Positions 1-8,142 of a stretch of DNA of 64,000 nucleotides are shown here, piece by piece. The stretch comes from JAICMB01 sp963802915 (GTDB lineage Bacteria > Acidobacteriota > Terriglobia > Bryobacterales > Bryobacteraceae). The DNA is taken from NCBI GenBank assembly GCA_963802915.1, contig CAWDKQ010000017.1, positions 62,001 to 126,000 on the forward strand, in the 5' to 3' direction. Position numbers and translations under genes: made by a program. Every line of letters starts with the position of its first letter. Position 1 is the stretch's first letter. Under the pieces are notes generated by a model. The model saw nothing but the letters and a program-made list of their open reading frames with translations, searched no databases and was not told the origin of the DNA.

Positions 1-608
1 TCCAATCCGAATCCGCCTATCGAAGCTATTTCACAAAACAGGCCGAGGCGTGGGAAGGGCTGGCCTATATGAAATCCCGCGCCGTCGCGGGCGACATGGA
101 GCGCGCCACCGCGTTCCTGACCGAACTCCAGGATCTCGATTGGCGCCGCTACGGACAGAGTGGCCGCTCCAAGAAAGATTTGAGGCAAATGCGCGCTCGT
201 CTTGAGCGCGAGCAAGGGCCCACCAACCCCCTCAAAGCCGGCATGGGCGGGTTCTATGACGTCGATTTCGCGCTGCTCTATTTGCGGCTCAAGAGCGCCG
301 GGATGTTTTTCAAAGTTCTTAATACTCCGGCCCGCATTGACATCATCGAGCGCATGGGCCATTTGGAACGAGCCGAAGCCGAGTTCCTTCGCGATGCCGG
401 AATGTTTTATCGAGCTGTGGATCATGGTTTGCGAGTCCATTTTGGCCATACCGAAGGCGATCTTCCGAACGCCGAGTCGCATCTGGCCGTTCTTACAAGC
501 CTCGTCCATCGCTGGATCCCCGAACATTTGGCCCACCAGCCATTGAAGATACAGCTCTCGCAGATCCGGGCAAGGACCAGGGAAATTTTCGATCACCTTT
601 TTGCCTAA
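1..608 (+). CDS. glnE: Glutamine synthetase adenylyltransferase, C-terminal part (5' end outside window)
   Basis: The open frame runs in from before the window (codons in phase from base 3), giving about 201 residues. The text 'RAVAGD' followed by 'KAGMGGFYDVDFALLYLRL' matches the second nucleotidyltransferase-like half of GlnE, where the family has an RPVAGD-type motif and a 'GG.DIEF' motif. GlnE attaches and removes AMP on glutamine synthetase in response to nitrogen status. The tail after the GGFYDVDF motif is helical, as in the family's C-terminal helical bundle. Which of the two activities this half carries cannot be judged from the fragment. The call rests on motifs only; an isolated nucleotidyltransferase of the same superfamily is the alternative. 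Confidence 0.8.
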   Translation, partial: QSESAYRSYFTKQAEAWEGLAYMKSRAVAGDMERATAFLTELQDLDWRRYGQSGRSKKDLRQMRARLEREQGPTNPLKAGMGGFYDVDFALLYLRLKSAGMFFKVLNTPARIDIIERMGHLERAEAEFLRDAGMFYRAVDHGLRVHFGHTEGDLPNAESHLAVLTSLVHRWIPEHLAHQPLKIQLSQIRARTREIFDHLFA

Positions 609-669
609 TCTCGTCCCGTAAATATCTGTAAAGATCGAAATTTTCGCTTTAAAAAGATATAAGCTGATA

Positions 670-683
670 ACCGGCAGGCCGGT
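670..683. repeat. Short palindrome ahead of the small basic protein gene
   Basis: ACCGGC-AG-GCCGGT lies 4 nt before the ATG at 688, where a ribosome binding site would be. A near-identical palindrome, ACCGGCC-A-GGCCGGT, lies at 4996-5010. It could hide the ribosome binding site or be a dispersed short repeat. Only two copies were noticed, so chance is possible. Confidence 0.3.
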
Positions 684-687
684 CGTT

Positions 688-924
688 ATGGACATAACTA
701 AGGCCCTTCATCAGCTCTACGCGGAGAGAGAGCGCCTGAATCGCGCTGTGGCTCGCCTCGAAGCCTTGATCAGCCAATCCAATACTGCCGAAAAGTCGAA
801 TCGCGGACGAAAGAGCATGCCTCCCGAGGAGCGGCTTCTCGTCTCGCGCCGGATAACAGAGTATTGGGCGGCGCGCCGCCAGGAAAAAGCGAAAGAGATC
901 GGAACGGCATCGGAAGACGGCTAA
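688..924 (+). CDS. Small basic conserved hypothetical protein
   Basis: A 78-residue protein. Residues 1-35 look like an amphipathic coiled coil (LYAERERLNRAVARLEALI), followed by a basic 'NRGRKSM' patch resembling an AT-hook-like stretch, then an E/R-rich helix ending 'YWAARRQEKAKE'. Proteins with a GRKSM...RRI.EYWA pattern occur in acidobacteria as unnamed small proteins. DNA or RNA contact is an inference from charge only. It lies between glnE and glyA on the same strand, 10 nt before the glyA ATG, so it may be cotranscribed with glyA. No recognisable domain beyond this. Confidence 0.55.
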   Translation: MDITKALHQLYAERERLNRAVARLEALISQSNTAEKSNRGRKSMPPEERLLVSRRITEYWAARRQEKAKEIGTASEDG

Positions 925-934
925 ACTAGTGGTA

Positions 935-2224
935 ATGAACGCATCCGAACGAATGGCCCGTCCGTTGTCGGTAGTCGATCCGAATGTCTATGAGGCGATC
1001 CAACGCGAGGTGGACCGTCAAAACACCCGCCTTGAACTGATTGCCAGTGAAAACTTCACTTCGGAGGCCGTGCTCGAGGCCACCAGCAGCGTCTTCACCA
1101 ACAAATACGCGGAAGGTTATCCGGGAAAGCGCTATTACGGCGGCTGTGAATTCGCCGACGTAGTAGAAAACCTGGCGCGCGATCGTGCCAAAAAGCTTTT
1201 CCGCGCCGAGCACGTCAACGTTCAGCCTCATTCCGGGTCGCAGGCCAATGAGGCCGCCTACGCCGCGGTCTTGCAGCCAGGCGACACCGTGCTGGGAATG
1301 AATCTAGCGCACGGTGGCCACTTGACGCACGGTCATCCGCTCAACTTCTCCGGAAAGACGTATCACATTGTGCCGTACGGAGTCCGGAGGGATGACGAGA
1401 TCATCGATTACGACGAAGTCGCACGGCTGGCGGAAGAGCACAAGCCGAAGATGATCATCGCGGGCGGCAGCGCTTATCCCCGCATTATCGATTTCAAACG
1501 ATTCCGCGAGATCGCGGATTCCGTCGGCGCTCTTTTCCTCGTCGATATGGCGCACTTCTCGGGACTGGTAGCAGCCGGGGTTTATCCGAATCCGTGCGAA
1601 TTCGCCGACATCGTCACTTCGACAACGCATAAAACGTTGCGGGGCCCGCGCGGCGGCATGATCCTGTCGCGCGAGAAATACGGGGCAGCAATTGACAAGG
1701 TTGTGTTTCCAGGCACTCAGGGAGGGCCGCTGGTCCACGTCATCGCGGCTAAGGCGGTCTGTTTCAAAGAGGCGATGGAGCCGGAGTTCGTGGCCTATCA
1801 GAAACAGGTAGTCGCCAACGCCAAAGCCTTATCTTCTTCCTTGGGCAACCGCGGCTTCCGCATCGTTTCGGGTGGTACGGATTCGCACCTGCTTCTGGTC
1901 GACGTCTTCGCCAAAGGCGTTCGCGGCAAGGAAGCCGAGAAATCGCTGGACGAAGCCTATATCACGGTCAACAAGAACGCAATTCCGTTCGACGTGAATC
2001 CGCCCCTGAATCCCAGCGGCGTTCGGTTGGGAAGTCCAGCCGTCACCACGCGCGGCTTCGGCGAGGAGCAGATGCGTGAGGTGGGCGATCTCATCGCGGA
2101 CCTTCTGGAGTCGCTTGCTTCCGGCACCTCTGAAAGCGCCATTGCCTCGGTCCGCAAACGCGTTGGCGTTTTGACGAACCGCTTCCCTCTGTATAGCTGG
2201 AAATTCGCCCGCGCAGCGGTCTGA
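935..2224 (+). CDS. glyA: Serine hydroxymethyltransferase
   Basis: A PLP enzyme that interconverts serine and glycine and loads tetrahydrofolate with a one-carbon unit. About 429 residues, normal for bacterial SHMT. The N-terminal substrate motif 'LELIASENF', 'GYPGKRYYGG', 'VQPHSGSQAN' and the PLP-lysine motif 'TTTHKTLRGPRGG' (Lys233 from the ATG) are all present, so the enzyme should be active. An in-frame GTG at 929 lies two codons upstream; the ATG at 935 is preferred. No strong ribosome binding site is visible. The stop codon overlaps the next gene's ATG by 1 nt (TGATG), so the glycosyltransferase is probably translationally coupled. Confidence 0.97.
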   Translation: MNASERMARPLSVVDPNVYEAIQREVDRQNTRLELIASENFTSEAVLEATSSVFTNKYAEGYPGKRYYGGCEFADVVENLARDRAKKLFRAEHVNVQPHSGSQANEAAYAAVLQPGDTVLGMNLAHGGHLTHGHPLNFSGKTYHIVPYGVRRDDEIIDYDEVARLAEEHKPKMIIAGGSAYPRIIDFKRFREIADSVGALFLVDMAHFSGLVAAGVYPNPCEFADIVTSTTHKTLRGPRGGMILSREKYGAAIDKVVFPGTQGGPLVHVIAAKAVCFKEAMEPEFVAYQKQVVANAKALSSSLGNRGFRIVSGGTDSHLLLVDVFAKGVRGKEAEKSLDEAYITVNKNAIPFDVNPPLNPSGVRLGSPAVTTRGFGEEQMREVGDLIADLLESLASGTSESAIASVRKRVGVLTNRFPLYSWKFARAAV

Positions 2225-3396
2225 TGCCGCTTCGAATCGCGATCGACGCCCGCCGGATCGGCGACTTCGGCGTTGGCACGTATCTTCGGAACCTGATTCG
2301 CGCGCTCGCGAAACAGGATCGCTTAAATCATTACATCCTGGTTCGTACGCCTGAAGCTACCCACGATTTCGACGAACTGGCGGAGAACTTTGAAACCGTC
2401 GTTTATGAAAAGCCCGACCGGACCGCGCTAGCCCAGCTTCGCTACCGCCTCTTCCTGAAACGGCAAGCCGCCGACCTCTATCACATGCCGGTGCAGGTGG
2501 TGCCGATGTGGATGCCCAAGCCTTACCTGGTTACGGTCCACGACGTCGGCAACCTGGTGTTCGGGAAAAAAGGCAGTTTGCGCGACAGCTTCAATATCCG
2601 CCGCCTGCGCCAGGGGTTGCTGCGCGCGGATTGCGTTCTCGCCGTATCGAGCGCCACTCGCCGCGATCTTGAAAACGTAGTGGGCATTCCTTCCGAACGC
2701 ATCCGCATCATCTACAACGCTCCCGACCCGGCGTTTACCGAGCGGATGTCCCCGGCCATCGGCTGCATGGGCGAGCAGGGTTTCGAATATCCGCCGGACA
2801 TGCAGCGGATTCTCGATCGCTACCAGATCAACTATCCTTTTCTTCTTTACGCCGGCCGCACCAACCCGCGCAAGAACATTCCGAGACTGGTGGAGGCGTT
2901 CGCGGTGGTGCGTGGCGAAGTGCAAGGCGATCCGGTTTACAAGGATCTCCGGCTGATTATCATCGGCGATGAAATCTCGAAGCACCCGGCGGTTCGCCAC
3001 GCCGTCATACAGAGCCGCGTGGAGCACTCCGTGCGATTCCTCGGGTTTGTTCCCATCGAGACCCTGCGCGTGTTCTATCAGGCAGCCGCGGCATTTGTTT
3101 TTCCATCGCTTTACGAAGGATTCGGTCTTCCGCCTCTCGAGGCGATGGCCTGTGGAACCCCCGTCGTGACTTCCAACGTCAGTTCGCTCCCGGAAGTGGT
3201 CGGCGATGCCGCAGCCATCGTAAATCCGGAAAATGTTTTTGATATTGCCCGGGGAATTCGCGAAGTGCTTCTCGATCAGAACCTTCGGTCCCGCCTGATT
3301 CTGCGCGGGTTCGAGCAGTTAAAACAGTTTAGCTGGGATCACTCCGCCTCGCAGGTTCTGGCTGCTTACGAGGATGTCGCCAGGGCGCGCCGCTAA
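2224..3396 (+). CDS. Glycosyltransferase family 4 (GT-B fold)
   Basis: A 390-residue GT4-type transferase of the GT-B fold. The N-terminal Rossmann half starts 'RIAIDARRIGDFGVGTYLR', the typical acceptor-domain opening. The C-terminal donor domain shows 'YAGRTNPRKN' and the EX7E-type 'EGFGLPPLEAMACGTPVV' that holds the nucleotide sugar. It should move a hexose from an NDP-sugar to a cytoplasmic acceptor; neither donor nor acceptor can be read from the sequence. It overlaps the glyA stop by 1 nt, an unusual pairing without an obvious metabolic link. It meets the XRE regulator gene tail to tail 11 nt downstream. Confidence 0.9.
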   Translation: MPLRIAIDARRIGDFGVGTYLRNLIRALAKQDRLNHYILVRTPEATHDFDELAENFETVVYEKPDRTALAQLRYRLFLKRQAADLYHMPVQVVPMWMPKPYLVTVHDVGNLVFGKKGSLRDSFNIRRLRQGLLRADCVLAVSSATRRDLENVVGIPSERIRIIYNAPDPAFTERMSPAIGCMGEQGFEYPPDMQRILDRYQINYPFLLYAGRTNPRKNIPRLVEAFAVVRGEVQGDPVYKDLRLIIIGDEISKHPAVRHAVIQSRVEHSVRFLGFVPIETLRVFYQAAAAFVFPSLYEGFGLPPLEAMACGTPVVTSNVSSLPEVVGDAAAIVNPENVFDIARGIREVLLDQNLRSRLILRGFEQLKQFSWDHSASQVLAAYEDVARARR

Positions 3397-3407
3397 AGAA
3401 CTCCCTT

Positions 3408-4151
3408 TCAGATCCAGCGCAAGACTTCTTCCGTCCCTAGCCATACAATTTTGCCTTTGACGATCGCGATTCTCTGTTCTTCGGTCATGGGTAAGGACGC
3501 CCATTCCATCGGCCGGTTAAAGGTCCGCTCGTCCAGCAGGTACAGTTTGTTTGTGCCGCCACGGATCCAGCGGATCAGCGTGTTTTGGCCGTAGCTGACT
3601 ACATACAGGCAGGAGGGGCAATCGGTAGTAAGGGAGGAAATCGATGTGTCCAACAGGGCTATGTCGGCATCGGAAAGCGCCGATTGCATTCGCGGATCGG
3701 GTTCAATGCGGGCGAGAACCGCGCTTGCAGCCGTTGATACAGCGAACGGGAATACGCCGTAATAGACCTCGAGGAGGTATGACCAGGATCGGCCGGGTCC
3801 TATGGCTCGTTTGAGAACGGGGATTTCTTGACGCAGTTGTGGCAGACATCTACGATTCAAGTAAGATTTGAGTTCCCCCAAAGGGTATAGATCAAGCACA
3901 GAGCCATGAAAAGAATTTAATATAAGATCCGCAATTTCGGGAGAGAGTTTTCTCCTGCCTCGAAGCACGTTATTGATGTGAGACTGGGAAATTCCCAGTC
4001 GCCGGGCTAGGGAGCGCTCAGTAAATTCACCGTTTTGGAGGCGTTTGCGGATTTGCTCCAGCAGCCGCTTATGGCTGTCGCGAAAAGTCACACTTCTACT
4101 GACTCCAGCATGATTTCTATTTGAAATAGGGGGGTGCGCTTCCGTAATCAT
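3408..4151 (-). CDS. XRE-type helix-turn-helix regulator with unknown C-terminal domain
   Basis: A 247-residue protein. Residues about 30-85 form a Cro/C1-type HTH ('SLARRLGISQSHINNVLRG', then 'LSPEIADLIL'). Residues 90-247 form a separate region with 'LLEVYYGVFPFAVS' and a C-terminal part rich in W and R that I do not recognise; it could be a sensor domain. The start ATG at 4151 has no clear ribosome binding site and the first 25 residues look unstructured, so a downstream GTG start or leaderless translation is possible. It is divergent to the Cys-rich protein at 4448, and palindromes in the shared region (4177-4200) suggest autoregulation. Confidence 0.75.
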   Translation of the reverse strand: MITEAHPPISNRNHAGVSRSVTFRDSHKRLLEQIRKRLQNGEFTERSLARRLGISQSHINNVLRGRRKLSPEIADLILNSFHGSVLDLYPLGELKSYLNRRCLPQLRQEIPVLKRAIGPGRSWSYLLEVYYGVFPFAVSTAASAVLARIEPDPRMQSALSDADIALLDTSISSLTTDCPSCLYVVSYGQNTLIRWIRGGTNKLYLLDERTFNRPMEWASLPMTEEQRIAIVKGKIVWLGTEEVLRWI

Positions 4152-4176
4152 ATCAGAATTTAATTTGATTAGTTCC

Positions 4177-4200
4177 AGTACTATCAGTACCGTACTACGG
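4177..4200. promoter_or_regulatory. Candidate operator with overlapping palindromes
   Basis: In the roughly 300-base region between the two divergent genes sit two overlapping imperfect-centre palindromes, AGTAC-C-GTACT (4186-4196) and CCGTA-C-TACGG (4190-4200), plus another AGTAC at 4177-4181. They lie 26-49 nt upstream of the HTH regulator start, a sensible place for an operator of its own product. The surrounding 4150-4300 stretch is AT-richer than the coding neighbours and holds no gene that I can support. Confidence 0.45.
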
Positions 4201-4447
4201 TGGATAACTAACTAAGCAACGGGATGTTACAGGAGACGTCGAACGAAAATGAATTAGAATTCGAGCGCTACCTTATTGTTGAAAGATTGACTTCTCTCTC
4301 TCGCAAAATACGATGAAAGCATCCACTCGCTCCCAGTTGGTTTGGAGACGGGTATCCGTGCTGGCGATCTTCACGGGCGAAAAAAATGAGAATTTCATCA
4401 CTCTCGCGGAAAGGCTGACAATCCGCGACGGGAAGGGGCAGTTAAGA

Positions 4448-5038
4448 ATGGAATGGTCAAGATCGGACACTTTGGCTTTGGCTTCGCCGCACTGCGCGTT
4501 CTGCCATGGTCTCGGATTGAGGGACGGCCGCGATAACCGCCAGGAACCTTGCAACTGTGTGTTGCGGGAAATCTTCAGGGCTTGTTACTCGCGTTTTCGT
4601 CAGTGTGTCGGGAAGGATAAACATATTAGCCAGAGCCGCCTGGAGATTGTTCCGGGGGTTCAATCGCACTACAACTGGGGACGTAAGAATGAAGAGTACC
4701 TTGCGGACTTTTGCCTCGTCACCCGGCGCACGCTCAACGATTCGGAGTATCGCATCTTCAAGTATCATTTCCTGTTAGGAGCGGACTGGAGGCTCTGTTG
4801 CGCCAAGTTGAAGATTGATCGCGGGATTTTCTTTCACATGGTGTACCGGATGGAGGAAAAACTCGGCCGCGTATATCGCGAGTTGAAGCCCTATGGATTG
4901 TATCCGCTGTCCGAGTACTTCGAAGACAGCAAACGGGAACCAGTGGCCTCAAGCCGGAGGTGCTTCAAGATTTGTCCGATCCGGCCACCTTTGTCACCGG
5001 CCAGGCCGGTCACTGTGCGGTTGCGAAAAACTGCCTAA
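4448..5038 (+). CDS. Cys-rich protein with sigma region 4-like C-terminal half
   Basis: About 196 residues from the ATG at 4448, chosen because GGAAGGGG at 4431-4438 is a good ribosome binding site 9 nt before it; an upstream ATG at 4313 in frame has none. The N-terminus carries 'CAFCHGLGL' and then 'CNC', a CXXCXGXG-like zinc motif similar to one DnaJ zinc repeat. The C-terminal half ('LNDSEYRIFKYHFLLGAD' to 'MVYRMEEKLGRV') has the helical pattern of sigma factor region 4 or a related HTH. I know no named family for this combination. DNA binding or transcription control is inferred. A strong hairpin follows at 5046-5070. Confidence 0.6.
   Translation: MEWSRSDTLALASPHCAFCHGLGLRDGRDNRQEPCNCVLREIFRACYSRFRQCVGKDKHISQSRLEIVPGVQSHYNWGRKNEEYLADFCLVTRRTLNDSEYRIFKYHFLLGADWRLCCAKLKIDRGIFFHMVYRMEEKLGRVYRELKPYGLYPLSEYFEDSKREPVASSRRCFKICPIRPPLSPARPVTVRLRKTA
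4996..5010. repeat. Short palindrome near the 3' end of the Cys-rich protein gene
   Basis: ACCGGCC-A-GGCCGGT, a perfect 7-bp inverted repeat with a 1-nt centre, inside the last codons of the gene and 36 nt before the terminator hairpin. It differs by one base from the palindrome at 670-683. Confidence 0.3.
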
Positions 5039-5045
5039 ACAGCAA

Positions 5046-5070
5046 GGGCCGCTCGACGATCGAGCGGCCC
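5046..5070. terminator. Bidirectional intrinsic terminator hairpin
   Basis: GGGCCGCTCGA-CGA-TCGAGCGGCCC is a perfect 11-bp stem with a 3-nt loop in the gap between two convergent genes. Only a short T run (GTTTCC) follows on the plus strand and TTGCTGTTT follows on the minus strand, so termination may be partial on each side. Its position between two gene ends supports the call. Confidence 0.75.
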
Positions 5071-5098
5071 GTTTCCTACAAGGATTCTGCGATATGGT

Positions 5099-5908
5099 TT
5101 ACTTGGCCTTACGAATATATATGGTCCCGTTGAAAGTAGTGAACTGTAGCTCCGGGCCGCCTCCGTTAATAGTTCCGGACATTCCGTGGTCAAAACGGAC
5201 TTTGTATTTGCCTCCGCTGGACCGGTTGCCTTCCACGATCGGCTGTTTCCCGGAGGCATCCAACTTCACATCGAAATCGCTATAAATCTCACCATTGTCG
5301 GTTTTCATTTTGACGTTTGCCCGGATGTCCGCCGGCAGCGTCACATCGACATCGCCGTTAAGGGAACTGAAGGACATCGCTTTATTAGGGCTCACGCGAT
5401 CAAGCGTCACCAGCACCCGACCATTGAGCGCGTGCGCTACCGCGGAGCCTGAAATGTGGCTCAACATAACTGAGCCATTGGTGTTGTTGACGTCCAGGTC
5501 GCCCGAGACTCCTTCGACGACGATATTGCCGCCATTTATCGTGCTGAGTTTCAGAGAAGTATCGAAGGGCACCTGCACCGAAATCTCGCCGCTGCTATTC
5601 ACTCTCTCGACTCCGATCGTGATCGTATTCTCCGATTCTTCGACCCGCAATCCCGCGCCATTGATGTCAATGCGATGCATTCCAGGAGGCGCGTCGCGAT
5701 GCCGTCCGCGGTCTCCCTCCGATCGTGATTCGACGATCACTTCTTTCCCGTTATAGCCCTTTACCGTGATCCCGCCATTAATTAACGACACCTTCACCAT
5801 TTTGGGGCGAGAGGGATCACTGAAAGGCACCGACACGTGCTCAGGAGAATCCTGAGCGTATGCCGCGATGCCGGCGGCGGTAATCATTATTGCCAATACG
5901 CGCTTCAT
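5099..5908 (-). CDS. Secreted DUF4097-type beta-repeat protein
   Basis: A 269-residue protein with a signal peptide (MKRVLAIMITAAGIAAYA, cleavage near 'AYAQ') and then a run of short beta-strand repeats of the pattern 'INGG.I.V.GY.G' / 'NGSV.L..ISG', as in DUF4097 (putative adhesin) proteins, which form a right-handed parallel beta-helix-like fold. The function of the family is unknown; an envelope or surface role is inferred from the export signal. It is the last gene of a four-gene operon under an ECF sigma factor; its ATG overlaps the previous stop codon by 1 nt. The product is a paralogue of its upstream neighbour and of the protein at 42024. Confidence 0.8.
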   Translation of the reverse strand: MKRVLAIMITAAGIAAYAQDSPEHVSVPFSDPSRPKMVKVSLINGGITVKGYNGKEVIVESRSEGDRGRHRDAPPGMHRIDINGAGLRVEESENTITIGVERVNSSGEISVQVPFDTSLKLSTINGGNIVVEGVSGDLDVNNTNGSVMLSHISGSAVAHALNGRVLVTLDRVSPNKAMSFSSLNGDVDVTLPADIRANVKMKTDNGEIYSDFDVKLDASGKQPIVEGNRSSGGKYKVRFDHGMSGTINGGGPELQFTTFNGTIYIRKAK

Positions 5909-6762
5909 TACTGTCCTCGATTCCTGATTCTAATATCACCATTGAAGTTTTCGAACTTATACTCGGGGCCGCCACTTCCAATGCGAATCCCCTGAAAATC
6001 GTTGCTGCGGTAGATGTAGTGGCCGTCCTTGCGCTCGGGTTTTCCAGCTACAGCGGGCAAGTACGACGCGGGGAAGTCGGTATAAACTCCGCCGTTGAAA
6101 GTTTTCACCCGCACGTCGGCCGACAGGCCGGGCTGAAACCAGGCTTCCACCGCTCCATTCAGCGAACCGAAGTAGGAGTCATGCGCCGGGTTCTTGGCGA
6201 AAGTAATCGTCACCTTCCCGTTCAACGCGTAGACGTGTCCCGATCCCGCGACATCGTCCATCTGCACGCCGCCGTTGATATTCTCGATGTCGTAATCGCC
6301 GGTCGTTTTAGCGACCTCTATCTTGCCTTCGTTGACCGCGCCTAAATAAAGCGCCGTGTTGCGCGGAACCTTTATATCGAAGTCGTAAGCGACCTTGTAT
6401 CCGCGGTGGCCGTGCTCGCGCATGTTGTTACGCGAGCGGAACGATGGCCGGTCTTCGCAATTGCACCGGAACGGCCCGTCGACATAGAGCCGGACATCGC
6501 CGCCATTCTGCGTCATATCGAGTTTCACCTCGCGCTTCGCCGCTTCAATGCGCTCGCTATTGTCGGCGGTGATGGTCTTATTCGCCTCCACCACGACCTC
6601 TGGGCCGTCGTAGCCAGTTACGCGGATGGATCCGAACACGTTATCCACCTCGACGGACTGCGCGCCGCTGAACGTTTTGTGGATCGCGTCATGCTCCTGC
6701 GCCGGCAGCTGCACAATCGCGAGGGGCAGGATGGCCAGAGCCAGACACAATGCCCGAATCAT
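5908..6762 (-). CDS. Secreted DUF4097-type beta-repeat protein
   Basis: About 284 residues from the ATG at 6762. That start gives the signal peptide 'MIRALCLALAILPLAIVQ' and an ATGA overlap with the anti-sigma stop; an in-frame ATG seven codons upstream would lie further inside the anti-sigma gene. The mature part has repeats such as 'VDNVFGSIRVTGYDG', 'NINGGVQMDDVAG' and 'NGKVTI', the DUF4097 pattern. Around residues 95-120 there is an R/H/C-rich insertion ('FRCNCEDRPSFRSR', 'REHGHRG') not present in the downstream paralogue. Translational coupling to the anti-sigma factor suggests it is part of an envelope response. Exact role unknown. Confidence 0.8.
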   Translation of the reverse strand: MIRALCLALAILPLAIVQLPAQEHDAIHKTFSGAQSVEVDNVFGSIRVTGYDGPEVVVEANKTITADNSERIEAAKREVKLDMTQNGGDVRLYVDGPFRCNCEDRPSFRSRNNMREHGHRGYKVAYDFDIKVPRNTALYLGAVNEGKIEVAKTTGDYDIENINGGVQMDDVAGSGHVYALNGKVTITFAKNPAHDSYFGSLNGAVEAWFQPGLSADVRVKTFNGGVYTDFPASYLPAVAGKPERKDGHYIYRSNDFQGIRIGSGGPEYKFENFNGDIRIRNRGQ

Positions 6763-7529
6763 TGCAGTTTCCCAAGAGCCCACGCCGCGTGCTGCTTCAC
6801 TTCCGGGTTGACATCGCTGCCCGACATCAATTTCGTGATCGCCGGTTTAGCATCCTTCTCCTTCATTTCGACAAGCTGGTCAAGGATGGCGATCTCGACC
6901 ATGGGCGATTCCTGCTTGTTCAGGGACTGTATCAACCCACGGCGCCCGATCGGACTGTCGGCGAAATTGTGAAGGGCGTCCACGGCCGCCAGCCGCACGT
7001 TCACATTCGGATCGTGATTCACTGTCGTCAACAAAGCGCCAAGGACTTCGGAATCGGACTGTTCGACCCGATAAGACCAGTTCACGCCTTGCAGACGGTC
7101 GCTTGCATTCTGCTGCTGCAGCAACGATAGAGTCACGAGCTGTTTCATACTGTTCACCTCTGCTTGCAGTTGTGTAATCTGGCCCGACCCGCGGGCCGTG
7201 ATGTTTCCGATAAAGATTCCCGTCACGAGGATCGCGACAGCGAAGCCGGCCTGGAACGCGGGGTGACGCATCCACCAGAAGCGGTGCTGCCGCTCCATCT
7301 CGCGACGCTCGGCTTCGCGCAATGAAGCGTAGAAGCGCGTGCGCATGCCGAGGCCGGGTTCCGCTTCGGGCATTTCTCCCAGCGTGCTCCAGACATGCTT
7401 CAGGGCTTCCGCCTCCTCACGGCACTGGGGACAGGCGCCGAGGTGCGTTTCGAAGCTCTCGAGCTCGGACGCGTTCAGCGTTCCGCGCCAATATTCAACG
7501 AAATTCCGTTTCAAATCTTCGCAATTCAT
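6759..7529 (-). CDS. Zinc-binding anti-sigma factor with a periplasmic HEAT-repeat domain
   Basis: A 256-residue protein. Residues 1-45 hold the zf-HC2 anti-sigma motif: His29, Cys33 and Cys36 (HX3CX2C), with Cys3 as a possible fourth ligand. One membrane segment lies at about 90-110 ('AGFAVAILVTGIFIG'), followed by a coiled coil and two or three HEAT-like repeats ('VNVRLAAVDALHNFA', 'VKQHAAWALGKL'). The N-terminus should hold the ECF sigma factor in the cytoplasm while the outer HEAT domain senses an envelope partner. It overlaps the sigma gene by 4 nt (ATGA) and the next gene also by 4 nt. The HEAT-repeat sensor domain is unusual for this family. Confidence 0.85.
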   Translation of the reverse strand: MNCEDLKRNFVEYWRGTLNASELESFETHLGACPQCREEAEALKHVWSTLGEMPEAEPGLGMRTRFYASLREAERREMERQHRFWWMRHPAFQAGFAVAILVTGIFIGNITARGSGQITQLQAEVNSMKQLVTLSLLQQQNASDRLQGVNWSYRVEQSDSEVLGALLTTVNHDPNVNVRLAAVDALHNFADSPIGRRGLIQSLNKQESPMVEIAILDQLVEMKEKDAKPAITKLMSGSDVNPEVKQHAAWALGKLQ

Positions 7530-8095
7530 GCCATCTCCTCCCCAGGGGCGGCCATACGCCTCTGGGAAAGCTCGAAAAAAATCTGTCCCAACGCCCGGAC
7601 GGCGCGATACACGCGAACTTTGACGGCGCCGACTTCGCAGCCGAGGATTGCCGCGATTTCCTCGTATTTCAAGTTTTGGAACCGGCTGAGGACCAGCAAC
7701 TCCCGTTTGTCCACCGAAAGCCGCGCCATGGCGCGCCGCAGAAGCTCAATCTCCTGCTCGCGCTTTAGTTTTTCGTCCATTCCGTGGGTCATCGAAACAT
7801 CGGCATGACCCAGCTCCACTTCGAATCTTCGTTTTTGCATGGCATCACTCTGTGCGTTCCGCGCGATCTGGTACATCCAGGCTGTAAAGGGTTTATCCGG
7901 TTGATACGACTGGCGATACTTCATCATCCGAACAAAGACGTCCTGAACCAGATCCTCGCTGAAATCCCGATTCCCGTTCATATGGACGAAGTAATTCAAC
8001 AACGCGCGGTGATGGCGTTCAAACAGGACGGCCATGGAGCCCAGATCTCCATCCCGGACCTGCCGCATCACGCTGCTGTCGGTTGTTTCGTACAC
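7526..8095 (-). CDS. ECF RNA polymerase sigma factor
   Basis: A 189-residue sigma-70 of the ECF class. Region 2 spans about 25-92 ('FSEDLVQDVFVRMMKY', 'FTAWMYQIARNAQSD') and region 4 about 120-175 ('LSVDKRELLVLSRFQNLKYEEIAA' split by the HTH 'ILGCEVGAVKVRVYRA'). Both needed domains are intact and nothing is fused. It is the first gene of the operon with the anti-sigma factor and two secreted DUF4097 proteins, which are the likely targets of its own regulation. No autoregulated promoter sequence was identified upstream, where an ATPase remnant and a short tandem repeat lie. Confidence 0.95.
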   Translation of the reverse strand: MYETTDSSVMRQVRDGDLGSMAVLFERHHRALLNYFVHMNGNRDFSEDLVQDVFVRMMKYRQSYQPDKPFTAWMYQIARNAQSDAMQKRRFEVELGHADVSMTHGMDEKLKREQEIELLRRAMARLSVDKRELLVLSRFQNLKYEEIAAILGCEVGAVKVRVYRAVRALGQIFFELSQRRMAAPGEEMA

Positions 8096-8142
8096 GTAAG
8101 TTATTACTGCACGGCGGGCGGGAGGTTACAAGTGGGTGGGGC

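Noticed and set aside
4313..4447. Upstream extension of the Cys-rich protein to ATG 4313
   Set aside because: No ribosome binding site at 4313, while GGAAGGGG precedes ATG 4448; the extra 45 residues show no conserved pattern.
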